64,000 nt of DNA, taken from contig NZ_LT629771.1 of assembly GCF_900105175.1 (NCBI RefSeq), forward strand, positions 5,636,622 to 5,700,621. Direction: 5' to 3'. Positions 8,347-17,290 of this stretch are shown here, piece by piece; the stretch's first letter is position 1; every line of letters starts with the position of its first letter. The notes beneath the pieces were generated by a model. The model ran no database searches. It saw only the letters and a program-made list of their open reading frames with translations, and had not been told where the DNA came from. The translations under genes and the position numbers were made by a program. Origin of the DNA: Jiangella sp. DSM 45060. Its GTDB lineage: Bacteria > Actinomycetota > Actinomycetes > Jiangellales > Jiangellaceae.

Positions 8347-8467
8347 CCCCGCAGCGCTGAGGCGTGGATCACGATCGCAACCCGGCCTGAGCGGACGCTG
8401 CCGGCGGGGCGGCGCAGGAGCCCGCGCCCGATGCTCGGCGCCTGTGGCTACCGACGGGTGGGCGCCC

Positions 8468-9720
8468 TCAGTGGCCCGCGCCCCCTGGCTCGACCCGGGC
8501 CGCGGCATCGGCCCGAGCAACCCGGCGGACGACGATCGCGGCCAGCGCCATGATCGCGGCGCCGGCCAGCGCCGGCACGTTGACCGCCGTGATCTCTGCC
8601 AGCGCGCCGAACAGCAACGCGCCCACTGGCGCGCCGGCGATGCCCAGCGTGCGCTCGGCGGAGCTCACCCGCCCCAGCAGCTCGTCGGGTGTGCGTTGCT
8701 GCGTCAGCGATACGAAGTGCACGTTCACCACCATGCCGGCCACCCCGAAGACCGCGAGGGCGGCCGCCGTCGCCGCGGGATGGGGCACGCCGCCGATGAC
8801 GAGCAGACAGCCGGTCTGCACGGCCAGCGCCAGCACCATGGCCGCCGCCCGCCGCCCACCCACCGCCCGACCCGCGTCGCCACCAGCCCACCCACCACCC
8901 CACCTGCGCCATATGCCGCCAGCACCAGCCCGAACACGACGTCGGAGGCGCCGGCCCAGCGGGTGATGATGAGCACCAGCAGCGCCTGGAGCCCGCCGAT
9001 CACCAGATTGCCCAGCAGGTTCGCCAGGCAGCCGCCGCGCAGCAGGCGGTCGTGCCAGAGCCGCCGCACGCCCACCGCGATCTCCGTCCGCAGCGTCGAC
9101 CCAGCAGGCCGGCCCGCCACCCCCACCGCGGACCGTGGCAGCGACGCGATGAGCGCCGCCGCCACCAGATACGTCGCCGCGTCGACCGCGAACGGCAGCG
9201 CCACGCCCGCCGTGACCAGCAGCCCGGCCGCCGGTGCGCCGAGGAACGTGCCGGCCAGCGCCTGACCGGTCATCAGCCGCGCGTTGGCCGACGGCAGCGC
9301 CGCCCGCGGCACCAAGGTGGGCAGGATGGCCGAGGCCGCGTTGTCGAACAGCGTCTGCAAGGTGGTCAGCGCGAACGCGAGCACCGCCAGCACGGCGAGG
9401 TGCGCCTGCCCGAGCGCCAGCGCCACCGCGAACGCCGCCACCAGCAGCCCCCGCACGACGTCGACCATCCACATGGCCCGGCGCCGGTCGACCCGGTCGG
9501 CCAGGGCGCCGCCGAGCAGCCCGAACAGCAGCCACGGCAGGTAGCCGGCCGCCGACACCACCGACAACAGGAACGGCGACGTCGTCAGACCAGCCGCGAC
9601 CAGCGGAAACGCCACATTGCGCACGGCGTCGCCGAAGCGCGACAGGACCGCGGCCGACCACAGCCGCCCGTACCCGCCGCGCCAGCGCACCGTCTCGCCG
9701 GCGTCCGTCATGATCGTCAT
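8468..9720 (-). pseudogene. MFS transporter interrupted by a frameshift
   Basis: Major facilitator superfamily permease of the enterobactin-exporter/MFS_3 type. From ATG 9720 the frame encodes MTIMTDAG, RFGDAVRNVAFPLVAAGL, the loop motif GGALADRVDRRRAM and helices 1 to about 8 (VVGGLVATRVGRWVGG). The family-like sequence then continues in another frame from about 8850 (VLALAVQTGCLLVIGG, VSLTQQRTPDELLGRVSS) to the stop at 8468. The switch lies in the G/C-only stretch 8841-8862 and corresponds to one missing base. It may be a genuine inactivating mutation or a sequencing error in GC-rich DNA. Both halves together give the usual length of about 417 aa. Confidence 0.8.
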
Positions 9721-9826
9721 GGGGCCGAACGCTAGTCCGAGGGTCCGACAAGGTCCGCTCTCGATGCGCGGCCTGCCTACTGGGCCGGCGCGCGTCCGGG
9801 TTCGTGGCCGCCAGCGCGCCGTCCGA

Positions 9827-10486
9827 TCAGCCCTGCGGCGCCTCGACGCCGGTGTAGAACGCGGTCGTCCGGTCGGCGGCGCCCTGCGCGGCCTCGGGCG
9901 TCGCGAACCCACTCTCGACGTTGGCGTCACGCCAGCGCTCGCTGGCCAGGCCGACGAACTGCTTGCCGCCGTCGCCCATGGTCCAGGCCTCGACCGCCTT
10001 CGGGTCGACCTGCTCGCCGCCGGAGGCGAAGTGCAGGCTCAGGCCGATGAACGCGAGGTCCCAGCCGAGCCCGACCGCGCCCGGGCCGTAGAGGTCCCAG
10101 AACTCCAGCGACGTGCTGTTGACCAGCGCGATGTGCTCGAGCTCGAACCGGGTCCGTTCGTCGCCGTCGGCGGTGAGCCGGACCTCGACCCAGCTGACCT
10201 CGCCGTTGAACTCCCAGGTGACGGCGAAGCTCTTGGGCGGGTCGCAGTGTTCGACGGTGCCGCCGGCGTTGCCCTCGACCTGGTACCGCCCGCCGAGCTT
10301 CAGCTCGCCCGTCACCGGGGAGAACCAGCGGGGGATGCGTTCGGCGTTCGTGCAGGCGTCCCAGACGTCCTCGACAGACGCCGGGTAGGTCTGGCTGATG
10401 GTGACGGTGCGGGCCTCACCCGCCTCGATGGTCCGCGAGCCGACCTGGCGGCGCACGGCGTTGACCTGTTCGACGACATCGATCAT
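9827..10486 (-). CDS. SRPBCC (AHSA1-like START) domain protein
   Basis: A 219-aa cytoplasmic protein with the AHSA1/SRPBCC fold, a helix-grip hydrophobic cavity. Seen: ISQTYPASVEDVWDACTNAERIPRWFSPVTGELKLGGRYQVEGNAGGTV, the classical N-terminal half of the fold, followed by FAVTWEFNGEVSWVEVRLT. No catalytic residues can be named. ATG 10486 overlaps the arsR stop (ATGA), so it is translated with the ArsR regulator. This regulator+SRPBCC pairing is very common in actinobacteria and usually controls itself; the ligand is unknown. Confidence 0.88.
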   Translation of the reverse strand: MIDVVEQVNAVRRQVGSRTIEAGEARTVTISQTYPASVEDVWDACTNAERIPRWFSPVTGELKLGGRYQVEGNAGGTVEHCDPPKSFAVTWEFNGEVSWVEVRLTADGDERTRFELEHIALVNSTSLEFWDLYGPGAVGLGWDLAFIGLSLHFASGGEQVDPKAVEAWTMGDGGKQFVGLASERWRDANVESGFATPEAAQGAADRTTAFYTGVEAPQG

Positions 10487-10854
10487 GGGGAGTTCTCCTG
10501 GTCCGGATCGTGGCCGGCCTGCTGCTGCAGCCGGCGTTGCCGCTTGCCCCTGGCCAGCTCGGTGGCCAGCGCGTCCAGCGGAGGGGTCCAGAACCGGCGG
10601 AAGCGGTCGAGCCACACGTCGACGTCGCGGAGCGGTTCGGTGCTGACGGCGTACAGCCGGCGGGCGCCGTCGGGCCGCACGGTGGCGAACCCGGACTCGC
10701 GCAGCACCCTGAGATGCTGCGACACCGCCGGCTGCGAGATGCCGAACTCCTGCTGGATGACCGACGTGACGGCGCCGGAGGTCAGCTCGCCGTCGGCGAG
10801 CAGCTCCAGGATCCGGCGGCGCACCGGGTCGCCGAGCACGTCGAAGGCATGCAT
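10483..10854 (-). CDS. ArsR-family winged-helix repressor
   Basis: A 123-aa DNA-binding regulator. Seen: HAFDVLGDPVRRRILELLADGELTSGAVTSVIQ and the recognition helix ISQPAVSQHLRVLRESGFA, followed by the wing ARRLYAVSTEPLRDVDVWLDRF. There are no CxC metal-binding motifs, so it is of the metal-independent kind associated with SRPBCC partners. First gene of a two-gene operon. A perfect palindrome ACTTATATAAGT sits 22 bp before the start and is the likely operator. Confidence 0.92.
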   Translation of the reverse strand: MHAFDVLGDPVRRRILELLADGELTSGAVTSVIQQEFGISQPAVSQHLRVLRESGFATVRPDGARRLYAVSTEPLRDVDVWLDRFRRFWTPPLDALATELARGKRQRRLQQQAGHDPDQENSP

Positions 10855-10875
10855 GCGGCTAGGTTATCGACATCT

Positions 10876-10887
10876 ACTTATATAAGT
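10876..10887. promoter_or_regulatory. Palindromic ArsR operator overlapping the promoter
   Basis: Perfect 12-bp palindrome ACTTATATAAGT in otherwise very GC-rich DNA, immediately upstream of the ArsR gene. On the minus strand TTGACT overlaps its left edge and could be the -35 box, so binding would block transcription. The palindrome also overlaps the stop codon of the upstream MFS gene (10887-10889). Site and location are seen; the binding protein is inferred. Confidence 0.6.
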
Positions 10888-12203
10888 CAACGCTGTAGCT
10901 TCTCGTCCGGCGGCGCGGGCGGAGCGGGCGGAACCGGCGGATCCGTCACGACCGGTGCGCCGGACACGGTGACGGCGACGTCCGCCGACGAGCCCTGCCG
11001 GCGGCTCAGCACCAGGAACGGCGCCGCCAGCAGCTGGATCGCGCCGCCGATCGCCAGCGACGTGCCGTAGCCATACACGTCCGCGGCCCGGCCGAGGGCG
11101 GGCTGGACGACGATGCCGCCGGTGTTGCCGACGAGCGAGTCGAACGACAGCACCGTCGCCCGCTGTTTGGACGGGATCATGTCGTTGAGGTAGGCCTGCC
11201 GGATCGGCGTCTCCGCGGCGAACACGAGGGCCCACAGCACCAGCAGCACGATCGCCACCCAGAACGCCTCGGTGAGGCCGAGCAGCCCCAGGATCGCCGC
11301 GCTGGCCACCGTGCCGCCGATCAGCGCCGTCGTCCGCTTGCGGAACAGCCGCCGGACGTGCGGTGCGAGGTATCCGCCGACCACCTGGGCCCCGGCGATG
11401 GCGGCTGCGGCCAGGCCGGCGATCGAGTAGGCGTCGGGGTCGCCGTACAGCTCCAAGAGGTAGGGCTGCATCGCGTAGAAGCCATAGAAACTGACGCCGG
11501 ACACGAACGGCGCGGCCAGCATGATCCAGCGCACCGGGGGATTCTTCAGGCCGTGCTCGATGGACGCCGACCACACGCCGCGCACCGCCCGCGCCGCGCC
11601 CGCCGACCGGTCCGGCGTGAAGCCGAGATCGCGCATCAGCAGACCCGCAACGACGAACATCGCCAACAGCACGCCCGCCCGCAGCAGGAACGGCACCCCC
11701 AGGTCGGTCACCTGGGCGATCACGCCGCCGGCGACCGACCCACCGAGCATCGCCACGCCCGAGACCATCTGGCCGCGGCCGAAGACCGTCTCGAGGCTGC
11801 CGTCGTATCCAGCGTGGTGCAGGGCGTCGACCAGCCACGCTTCGACCGCGCCGGAGAAGAACGTGAACCCCAGGCCGAGTAGCGCCGACACCACGGCCCA
11901 CGCCCAGAACGGCGCGCTGATCTGCCACATCAGGTAGTACAGCGCGGTCGTCACGGCGAGGGTCACGGTGCCGAGCAGGTACGACACCCGGCGCCCCCAG
12001 GTGTCGGCGATGACCCCCGTCGGAACCTCGAAGAGCACCACGCCGACCGTGTAGAACGCGTTGGCGGCGAACGCCTCGAGGTTGCTCAGCCCGGCGTCGA
12101 GCAGGAACAGCGTGTTGATGCCCCAGATGAACGAGGCGGCCAGGGTGTTGCCGAGAATCAGCGTGATGTAGATGCTCTGGATGCGGCGAGCCTGGGAGTT
12201 CAT
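10887..12203 (-). CDS. MFS transporter
   Basis: Polytopic permease, 438 aa, with 12 predicted helices. Seen: start MNSQARRIQSIYITLILGNTLAASFIWGIN, the loop 2-3 signature GVIADTWGRRVSY (residues about 63-75), a central loop near residue 200 and a Pro-rich cytoplasmic tail (PPVPPAPPAPPDEKLQR). The cargo cannot be assigned. It is alone on the minus strand and ends inside the ArsR operator. Confidence 0.88.
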   Translation of the reverse strand: MNSQARRIQSIYITLILGNTLAASFIWGINTLFLLDAGLSNLEAFAANAFYTVGVVLFEVPTGVIADTWGRRVSYLLGTVTLAVTTALYYLMWQISAPFWAWAVVSALLGLGFTFFSGAVEAWLVDALHHAGYDGSLETVFGRGQMVSGVAMLGGSVAGGVIAQVTDLGVPFLLRAGVLLAMFVVAGLLMRDLGFTPDRSAGAARAVRGVWSASIEHGLKNPPVRWIMLAAPFVSGVSFYGFYAMQPYLLELYGDPDAYSIAGLAAAAIAGAQVVGGYLAPHVRRLFRKRTTALIGGTVASAAILGLLGLTEAFWVAIVLLVLWALVFAAETPIRQAYLNDMIPSKQRATVLSFDSLVGNTGGIVVQPALGRAADVYGYGTSLAIGGAIQLLAAPFLVLSRRQGSSADVAVTVSGAPVVTDPPVPPAPPAPPDEKLQR

Positions 12204-12271
12204 CGGCGCGGCGTCCTCTCGTCCAGTCGCGTCGTCGCGACTGCCTTGCTACAAGCGCCCGGGGCCGTGAA

Positions 12272-13240
12272 CTATGCCCGGCCGGTCGGATCGGCCGCGG
12301 CGCGGTCGTCGAGCACCTGCTGGAGCAGCGTGGGCCGGTCGGTCATGATGCCGTCGACGCCGAGGTCGATGAGCCGCTCCATCTCGGCGCGGTCGTTGAT
12401 GGTCCAGACGTGGACGGCGAGGCCGCGGCGGTGCGCGTCGGCCACGAAGTCGGCCGTGACGACCGGGATGCCCGACTGCGACGGCGGCACCTGCAGCGCG
12501 TGGTGTCCGTGCAGCGTGATGCCGGTTCCTGGGCCGAGTGTGTTCAGCCAGAACGCCGTGGCCTGCGTGGTGCCCGGCGACGTGCTGACGTCGCGGTTGT
12601 AGAGCTTGAACCGGGTGACGGCGCTGTCGGAGAACGAGGCGACGACGGTGTCGGTGCCGCGGCCGAACTCGGCGAGGAGGTCGGCCATCGTGCGCTCGTA
12701 CGGCGACGTCTCGGGGCGGGTGCGCTTGATCTCGACGTTGAGCAGGACGCCCGGGAACGTCTCGAGCACCTCGCGCAGCGTGGGGACGCGGAAGTCGGCG
12801 GCCGTATAGCCGTCGGGCGCCGGCCGCTCCCCGGTGGCGACGCCGCGGAACGCGTAGGCGGCGGCGTCCTGGCCGTGGCACGTCCCGCAACCGGGGACGA
12901 ACCAGTGCGCGGCGTCGAGCGCCCGGATCTGCTGGAGCGTCAGCGCATCGACCCGCCCGGCGCCGTTCGTCGTGCGGTCGACGGTGGTGTCGTGCAGGAC
13001 GACCAGCTCGCCGTCGGCCGTCGCGTGGACGTCCAGCTCGAGCACGTCGGCGCCCTTGTCGAGGGCCGTCCGGAACGCGTACAGGGTGTCGGACGGCGCC
13101 TCGATCTCGCCGCCCTGGTGTGCGATGTTGAGGACGCGCCGCTCCAGCCACGGGTTCTCCGTGGCGGCGGTGGCCGTGGTCGTCGGAACGAGCGCCGCGG
13201 CGACGAGGCCGGCGGCGAGGAGACCGGTGAGCCTGCTCAT
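12272..13240 (-). CDS. Secreted glycerophosphodiester phosphodiesterase
   Basis: GDPD-family TIM-barrel hydrolase, 322 aa, which releases sn-glycerol-3-phosphate from glycerophosphodiesters outside the membrane. Seen: a signal peptide (MSRLTGLLAAGLVAAAL...TATAA, cleavage near residue 26), the first catalytic His in NIAHQGGEIEAPSDTLYAF, the metal-binding ELDVHATADGELVVLHD motif and VLLNVEIKR. HQG replaces the usual HRG, a mild variation. An inserted GCGTCHGQ pair of cysteines could form a disulphide or bind metal. The start is the ATG at 13240. Confidence 0.9.
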   Translation of the reverse strand: MSRLTGLLAAGLVAAALVPTTTATAATENPWLERRVLNIAHQGGEIEAPSDTLYAFRTALDKGADVLELDVHATADGELVVLHDTTVDRTTNGAGRVDALTLQQIRALDAAHWFVPGCGTCHGQDAAAYAFRGVATGERPAPDGYTAADFRVPTLREVLETFPGVLLNVEIKRTRPETSPYERTMADLLAEFGRGTDTVVASFSDSAVTRFKLYNRDVSTSPGTTQATAFWLNTLGPGTGITLHGHHALQVPPSQSGIPVVTADFVADAHRRGLAVHVWTINDRAEMERLIDLGVDGIMTDRPTLLQQVLDDRAAADPTGRA

Positions 13241-13317
13241 GGGCGAACGGTAGTGCCCGCCATTGACACTTGCGCGGACGCGCGATGAACGTCGGACCCG
13301 GCGGGTACCGTCCCGGC

Positions 13318-13722
13318 ATGACGACCTACCCCAGCGTGCTGCAGACCGTGCTGGACACCACCGACGCGCGCGGGCTGGCGGAGTTCTACCGGCAGCTGCT
13401 CGGCTACGTGTACCGGCCCGGCCACGAGTCCGTCGATCCCGCCGGCGACGACTGGCTGGTCCTCCTCGACCCCGACGGCGGCCGGCGCCTGGCCTTCCAG
13501 CAGACCGACCAGCTGACCCCGTCGACGTGGCCCGATCCCGCCGTCCCGCAGCAGCTGCACCTCGACATGACGGTGCCGTCGATGGAGGAGCTGCTGGTCC
13601 AGCACGACCGCGTGCTCGACCTCGGCGGGCGGATGATCTTCGACCGCATCGACGACCCCGACGAGCCGCTGCGCGTCTACGCCGACCCGTCGGGCCACCC
13701 CTTCTGCATCTTCGTCGCCTGA
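13318..13722 (+). CDS. VOC-family (glyoxalase/bleomycin-resistance-like) protein
   Basis: A 134-aa vicinal-oxygen-chelate protein. Seen: two beta-alpha-beta-beta-beta modules, the first starting QTVLDTTDARGLAEFYRQLLGYVYRPG and the second LHLDMTVPSMEELLVQHDRVLDLG with the C-terminal GHPFCIFVA. It lacks the complete glyoxalase I metal-ligand set that I can recognise, so it is a generic dioxygenase-like or binding protein. ATG 13318 is preceded by TACCGT (13306-13311) with 6 nt between, so the transcript is probably leaderless; the upstream in-frame ATG at 13270 has no such support. Confidence 0.85.
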   Translation: MTTYPSVLQTVLDTTDARGLAEFYRQLLGYVYRPGHESVDPAGDDWLVLLDPDGGRRLAFQQTDQLTPSTWPDPAVPQQLHLDMTVPSMEELLVQHDRVLDLGGRMIFDRIDDPDEPLRVYADPSGHPFCIFVA

Positions 13723-13732
13723 CGCCGCCGGC

Positions 13733-14908
13733 TCACTCCGTACTGAAGATCAGCGCGAGGACGACGAAGACGGCCAGCCGCTGCGCCAGCGCGATGCCGA
13801 ACCGCCCCCAGGCGAACCGGGCGTCGGCGACCGGCTCCGTCGACGGGTGCGGCGCGGCGACGGTCAGCCAGTGCGGCAGCGCCACCCGGGCCGCGTTGCT
13901 GAACAGGTAGAACCGGCCGAACGCCGACCACCGCCGCGGCACCGCGAGGCCGGCGTCGGCCAGCACCCAGCGCGGCCGCCGCGACGAGGTGTCGACCCAC
14001 GCCTCGTGCACCTCCAGGTCCGCCTGGTCGCCGACGAGTCCGTCGTGACGGGGATCGATGCGGTACGTGCGCTCCGGCGGCGCAAGCCGGCCCTCGCTCA
14101 GGGTCGGCTGCCGCGTCCAGATCGCGAGCATCGGCTTGAGATGCGGGAACGCGTCGAACGGCACCACCACGAAGGCCCGCCGCGGCGGAGCGTCTCCGCG
14201 CGCGAACCGGCGCCGCGACCGCGAGGCCGGCCAGACGCGCAGCAGCGACACCGAGACGGCGACGACCGCCAGGACGCTCATCAGCCCGATCGCCTCGTCC
14301 CACGCACCGAGCGCGGCGGCCGCCGGGATCGACACGGCGGCGGCGACCAGCCAGGCGATCCAGCGCCGCTGCCGCACCGCCACGGCGTCGTGCAGCAGCT
14401 GCCCGATGGCCGGCCGCGGCGGCGGTGGCGCCGCATGCTGCGGCCGGAACGCGGGCTCGGGTGACGCGAGCCGGACGCCGTCGTCGACGGGGTTGGCTCG
14501 CGCGACGAGCAGGCGGTTCGCGCGGGCGACGCGGACCATCCGCGCGTTGGCCAGCATGGCGGGCCCCAGGAAGCCGCAGATCAGCGCGAAGCCGGCCTGC
14601 TGATCCGCGAAGACGGCCGCGAGGAACACCCCGATGGCGGCCAGCTCGATCCACTGGAACCTGCGCTTCGACCCGCCGCCGCCGAGCCGGTCGCGCTGGG
14701 CCCGCGTCATGAACGCCCAGCCGCCGGCCGCCGCGACCACGGTGCCGCCGAGCACGAGCCCGAAGAGCACAGGACCGTCGCCGGACATCGCCACCACCAG
14801 GCCGACGGCGACGCCGCTCATCGCCAGGCCCGCGACCATGGAGATGAGCAGCGCACCGGCCGGCCACGCACTGTCGTCCTGCGGGACCGGCTCGCGGGTC
14901 TCTGTCAC
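13733..14908 (-). CDS. Hypothetical multi-pass membrane protein
   Basis: A 391-aa protein that I do not recognise. Seen: two N-terminal helices (residues about 17-60), another pair near 90-120, a Pro-rich cytoplasmic loop, two helices near 185-230, a soluble C-terminal half with the segment AFVVVPFDAFPHLKPMLAIWTRQP, and a last hydrophobic helix (LAVFVVLALIF). GTG 14908 has a GACACT box 6 nt upstream, compatible with leaderless expression. Single gene, convergent with the VOC protein gene. No catalytic motif stands out. Confidence 0.7.
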   Translation of the reverse strand: MTETREPVPQDDSAWPAGALLISMVAGLAMSGVAVGLVVAMSGDGPVLFGLVLGGTVVAAAGGWAFMTRAQRDRLGGGGSKRRFQWIELAAIGVFLAAVFADQQAGFALICGFLGPAMLANARMVRVARANRLLVARANPVDDGVRLASPEPAFRPQHAAPPPPRPAIGQLLHDAVAVRQRRWIAWLVAAAVSIPAAAALGAWDEAIGLMSVLAVVAVSVSLLRVWPASRSRRRFARGDAPPRRAFVVVPFDAFPHLKPMLAIWTRQPTLSEGRLAPPERTYRIDPRHDGLVGDQADLEVHEAWVDTSSRRPRWVLADAGLAVPRRWSAFGRFYLFSNAARVALPHWLTVAAPHPSTEPVADARFAWGRFGIALAQRLAVFVVLALIFSTE

Positions 14909-14960
14909 AGGTGCAGTGTCACAGCGCGGCCGGACAGTTGCCAGACCCAGACGCCGCCGA

Positions 14961-15731
14961 TCAGCCGAGCCGCTCGGCGAGGAAGTCCTCCCAGGTCCGG
15001 GTGCCGAGGTCGGCGCCGTCCAGGGTGAGGTTGTCTCCGTCGCGGTAGGCGCGGCCGGCCTTGCCGGGCATCCGGACGGGCAGCAGCGGCCGCCGCTTGC
15101 CGGCCGCCGTCAGGTACGAGCGCAGCAGGTCGCCGAGCGGCACGACCCGCGGGCCGGCGAGGTCGGCGACCAGCCCGGCCGGCTCGCCGAGGGTCAGCTC
15201 GGTCAGCCGCGCGGCCACGTCGCGAGCGTCGACGGGCTGGAAGCGCAGGCCGCCGGGGACCGGGATCACCGGCAGCCTCGCCATGGCGGCCGCCGTCTTC
15301 AGGACGAGGTCATGGAACTGGGCGGCGCGCAGGATGGTCCACGGCACGCCGGACCCGGTGACGGCCTGCTCGGCGGCCAGCTTGCTCCGGAACCACGCGA
15401 TCGGCACGCGGTCGGCGCCGATGACCGAGATGTGCACCAGGTGCTTCACGCCGGCCGGCGCGGCGGCCCGGACCAGTCGCTGCGCCGCCTCGCCGTCGCC
15501 CTTGGCGCCGCCGGCCAGGTGCAGGACCGTGTCGACGCCGTCGACGGCGGCCGCGATCGCGTCGCCGGCGTCGTCCGAGCGCAGGTCGGCCGTGACGTAC
15601 TCGACGCCGGAGCCCGGCTCGTGCGGTGTGCGGCTGAGCACGCGCACCGTCCGGCCGGCCTCGACCAGCCGTGGCACGATGAGACGTCCGAGGGTGCCGG
15701 TGCCACCGGTCACCAGAAGAGGTGTCGTCAT
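14961..15731 (-). CDS. NmrA-like atypical SDR NAD(P)-binding protein
   Basis: A 256-aa member of the atypical short-chain dehydrogenase group (NmrA/HSCARG/SDR_a5). Seen: the nucleotide motif VTGGTGTLGR (residues 7-16), VRVLSRTPHEP, the strand VEYVTADLRS, GVKHLVHISVIGAD and WTILRAAQFHDLVL. The classical YxxxK catalytic pair is not evident, so it may be a redox-sensor-like or epimerase-like protein. ATG 15731 has GAGGAG 4 nt upstream. It is divergent from an ECF41-type sigma gene, and in this sigma group the neighbouring SDR/oxidoreductase gene is commonly the regulated target. Confidence 0.88.
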   Translation of the reverse strand: MTTPLLVTGGTGTLGRLIVPRLVEAGRTVRVLSRTPHEPGSGVEYVTADLRSDDAGDAIAAAVDGVDTVLHLAGGAKGDGEAAQRLVRAAAPAGVKHLVHISVIGADRVPIAWFRSKLAAEQAVTGSGVPWTILRAAQFHDLVLKTAAAMARLPVIPVPGGLRFQPVDARDVAARLTELTLGEPAGLVADLAGPRVVPLGDLLRSYLTAAGKRRPLLPVRMPGKAGRAYRDGDNLTLDGADLGTRTWEDFLAERLG

Positions 15732-15768
15732 GCTCCTCTGACCCGCGGCGACGGAGGAATGTGACCGG

Positions 15769-16653
15769 ATGGACGACCTCGATTTCGAGCGGCACCGGCC
15801 GCAGCTGCGCGCCGTCGCGTATCGCATGCTGGGGTCGCTCACCGAGGCCGACGACGCCGTGCAGGAGACCTGGCTGCGCTACCAGCGCACCGACACCTCC
15901 GGCGTCGAGAACCTCGCCGCCTGGCTGACGACCGTCGCCGGGCGGGTCTGCCTCAACCTGCTGCGGTCGCGGACGACGCGCGGCGAGGTGCCGCTCGACG
16001 ACGGCGAGCCCGAGGTGCGCCTGCCCGACCCCGTCGTCAGCCCGCTGACCGGCCCCGATCCGGAGCAGGAGGCGCTGCTCGCCGACTCCGTCGGGCTGGC
16101 GATGCAGGTCGTCCTCGACACCCTGGCGCCGGCCGAGCGGCTGGCGTTCGTCCTGCACGACCTGTTCGCCGTCCCGTTCGACGACATCGCGCCGCTGGTC
16201 GAGCGGACCCCGGCCGCCGCCCGCCAGCTGGCCAGCCGCGGCCGTCGCCGGGTCCAGGACGCCGCGCCCGCGCCCGACGCCGACCTCGCGAAGCAGCGGG
16301 CCGCGGTCGACGCGTTCTACGCGGCCGCCCGCGACGGCGACTTCGACGCGCTGGTGACGGTGCTCGACCCCCACGTCGTGCTGCGGGCCGACGGCGGCGC
16401 GCACCCGGTCCGGCCGACGGTGCTACTGCGCGGCGCGCGGAACGTCGCCGGCCAGGCAACGCTGGCCCGGCGGCTGGCCGAGCACGTGCGGCCGGTGCTG
16501 GTCAACGGCACGGCCGGCGCGGTGGCCGTCATCGGCGGGCGGGTGTTCGCGGTGATGGCGTTCACCGTCACCGACGGCCGGATCACGACGATCGACGTGC
16601 TCAACGACCCTGACCGTCTGAGCGGCCTTGACCCGGAGGCCCTCCGTGCGTGA
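15769..16653 (+). CDS. ECF sigma factor, SigJ/ECF41 type with SnoaL C-terminal domain
   Basis: RNA polymerase sigma factor, 294 aa. Seen: region 2 (LRAVAYRMLGSLTEADDAVQETWLRY, residues about 13-38), AWLTTVAGRVCLNLLRS, region 4 (LAPAERLAFVLHDLFAVPFDDIAPLVERTPAAARQLASRGRRRV, residues about 124-165), then a SnoaL-like domain (residues about 175-290). In ECF41 factors this tail replaces a separate anti-sigma and modulates activity. It is divergent from the NmrA-like gene, its probable target, and overlaps the following methyltransferase gene by 8 bp. Confidence 0.92.
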   Translation: MDDLDFERHRPQLRAVAYRMLGSLTEADDAVQETWLRYQRTDTSGVENLAAWLTTVAGRVCLNLLRSRTTRGEVPLDDGEPEVRLPDPVVSPLTGPDPEQEALLADSVGLAMQVVLDTLAPAERLAFVLHDLFAVPFDDIAPLVERTPAAARQLASRGRRRVQDAAPAPDADLAKQRAAVDAFYAAARDGDFDALVTVLDPHVVLRADGGAHPVRPTVLLRGARNVAGQATLARRLAEHVRPVLVNGTAGAVAVIGGRVFAVMAFTVTDGRITTIDVLNDPDRLSGLDPEALRA

Positions 16654-17278
16654 CCCCTGGAACGCCAACATCCACTACGACGCTCGACTGGCGGCCTGTG
16701 TGCCGGCGGACTCCCGCGCTGTCCTGGACGTCGGCTGCGGCGACGGGTTCCTCGCGGCCCGGCTGGCCGGACGGCTCGCGTCCGACGGTGACGGCGCACG
16801 GCGCGTGGTCGCCCTGGACGTCGACGAGGCGGTGCTGGAGCGCGCGCGGTCCCGGTTCCCCGACGCCGCCGTCGACTGGCGCCACGGCGACGTGCTGTCC
16901 TATCCGTTCGAGCTCGGCTCCTTCGACGCCGTCGTCTCGAACGCGACCCTGCACCACCTGCCGGACACCGCGGCGGCGCTGCGCCGGCTCGGCGCGCTGG
17001 TACGGCCGGGCGGTGTGCTGGCGATCGTCGGCCTGACCCGCACCGAACGGCGCGACCTGCCCTGGGCCGCCGCCGCGTTCGTCTCCCTCGGCGTCGCGAA
17101 CCGGGTCCGGCGCAAATGGGACCACTCGGCGCAGCTGTGCTGGCCGCCGCCGCACACCTATCGCGAGTTGGGCGCCGATGCCCGGGCCGTGCTGCCCGGC
17201 ACCCGGCTGTCGCGGCTGCTCATGGGCCGCTACCTGCTCGTCTGGCGGGCGCCGGGCGACCGGCCTGCGCCGGCCTGA
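16646..17278 (+). CDS. Class I SAM-dependent methyltransferase
   Basis: A 210-aa Rossmann-fold methyltransferase. Seen: motif I VLDVGCGDGFLAARLA (residues about 25-40), acidic motif II VVALDVDEAVLERAR, motif III HGDVLSYPFE, motif IV FDAVVSNATLHHLPD and the post-motif RLGALVRPGGVLAIVGL. The C-terminal half (WPPPHTYRELGADARAVLPG) matches small-molecule methyltransferases of the ubiquinone-methylase-like group. Substrate unknown. GTG 16646 has GGAGG 7 nt upstream and lies inside the sigma gene's end, so it is probably co-translated with the sigma factor. Confidence 0.88.
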   Translation: MRDPWNANIHYDARLAACVPADSRAVLDVGCGDGFLAARLAGRLASDGDGARRVVALDVDEAVLERARSRFPDAAVDWRHGDVLSYPFELGSFDAVVSNATLHHLPDTAAALRRLGALVRPGGVLAIVGLTRTERRDLPWAAAAFVSLGVANRVRRKWDHSAQLCWPPPHTYRELGADARAVLPGTRLSRLLMGRYLLVWRAPGDRPAPA

Positions 17279-17290
17279 CGACGGCCGCGG

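Noticed and set aside
8468..9751. 427-codon minus-strand frame as a complete gene
   Set aside because: Only its last 130 codons are MFS-like; the rest is out of frame with the MFS N-terminal half. Treated as one frameshifted gene.
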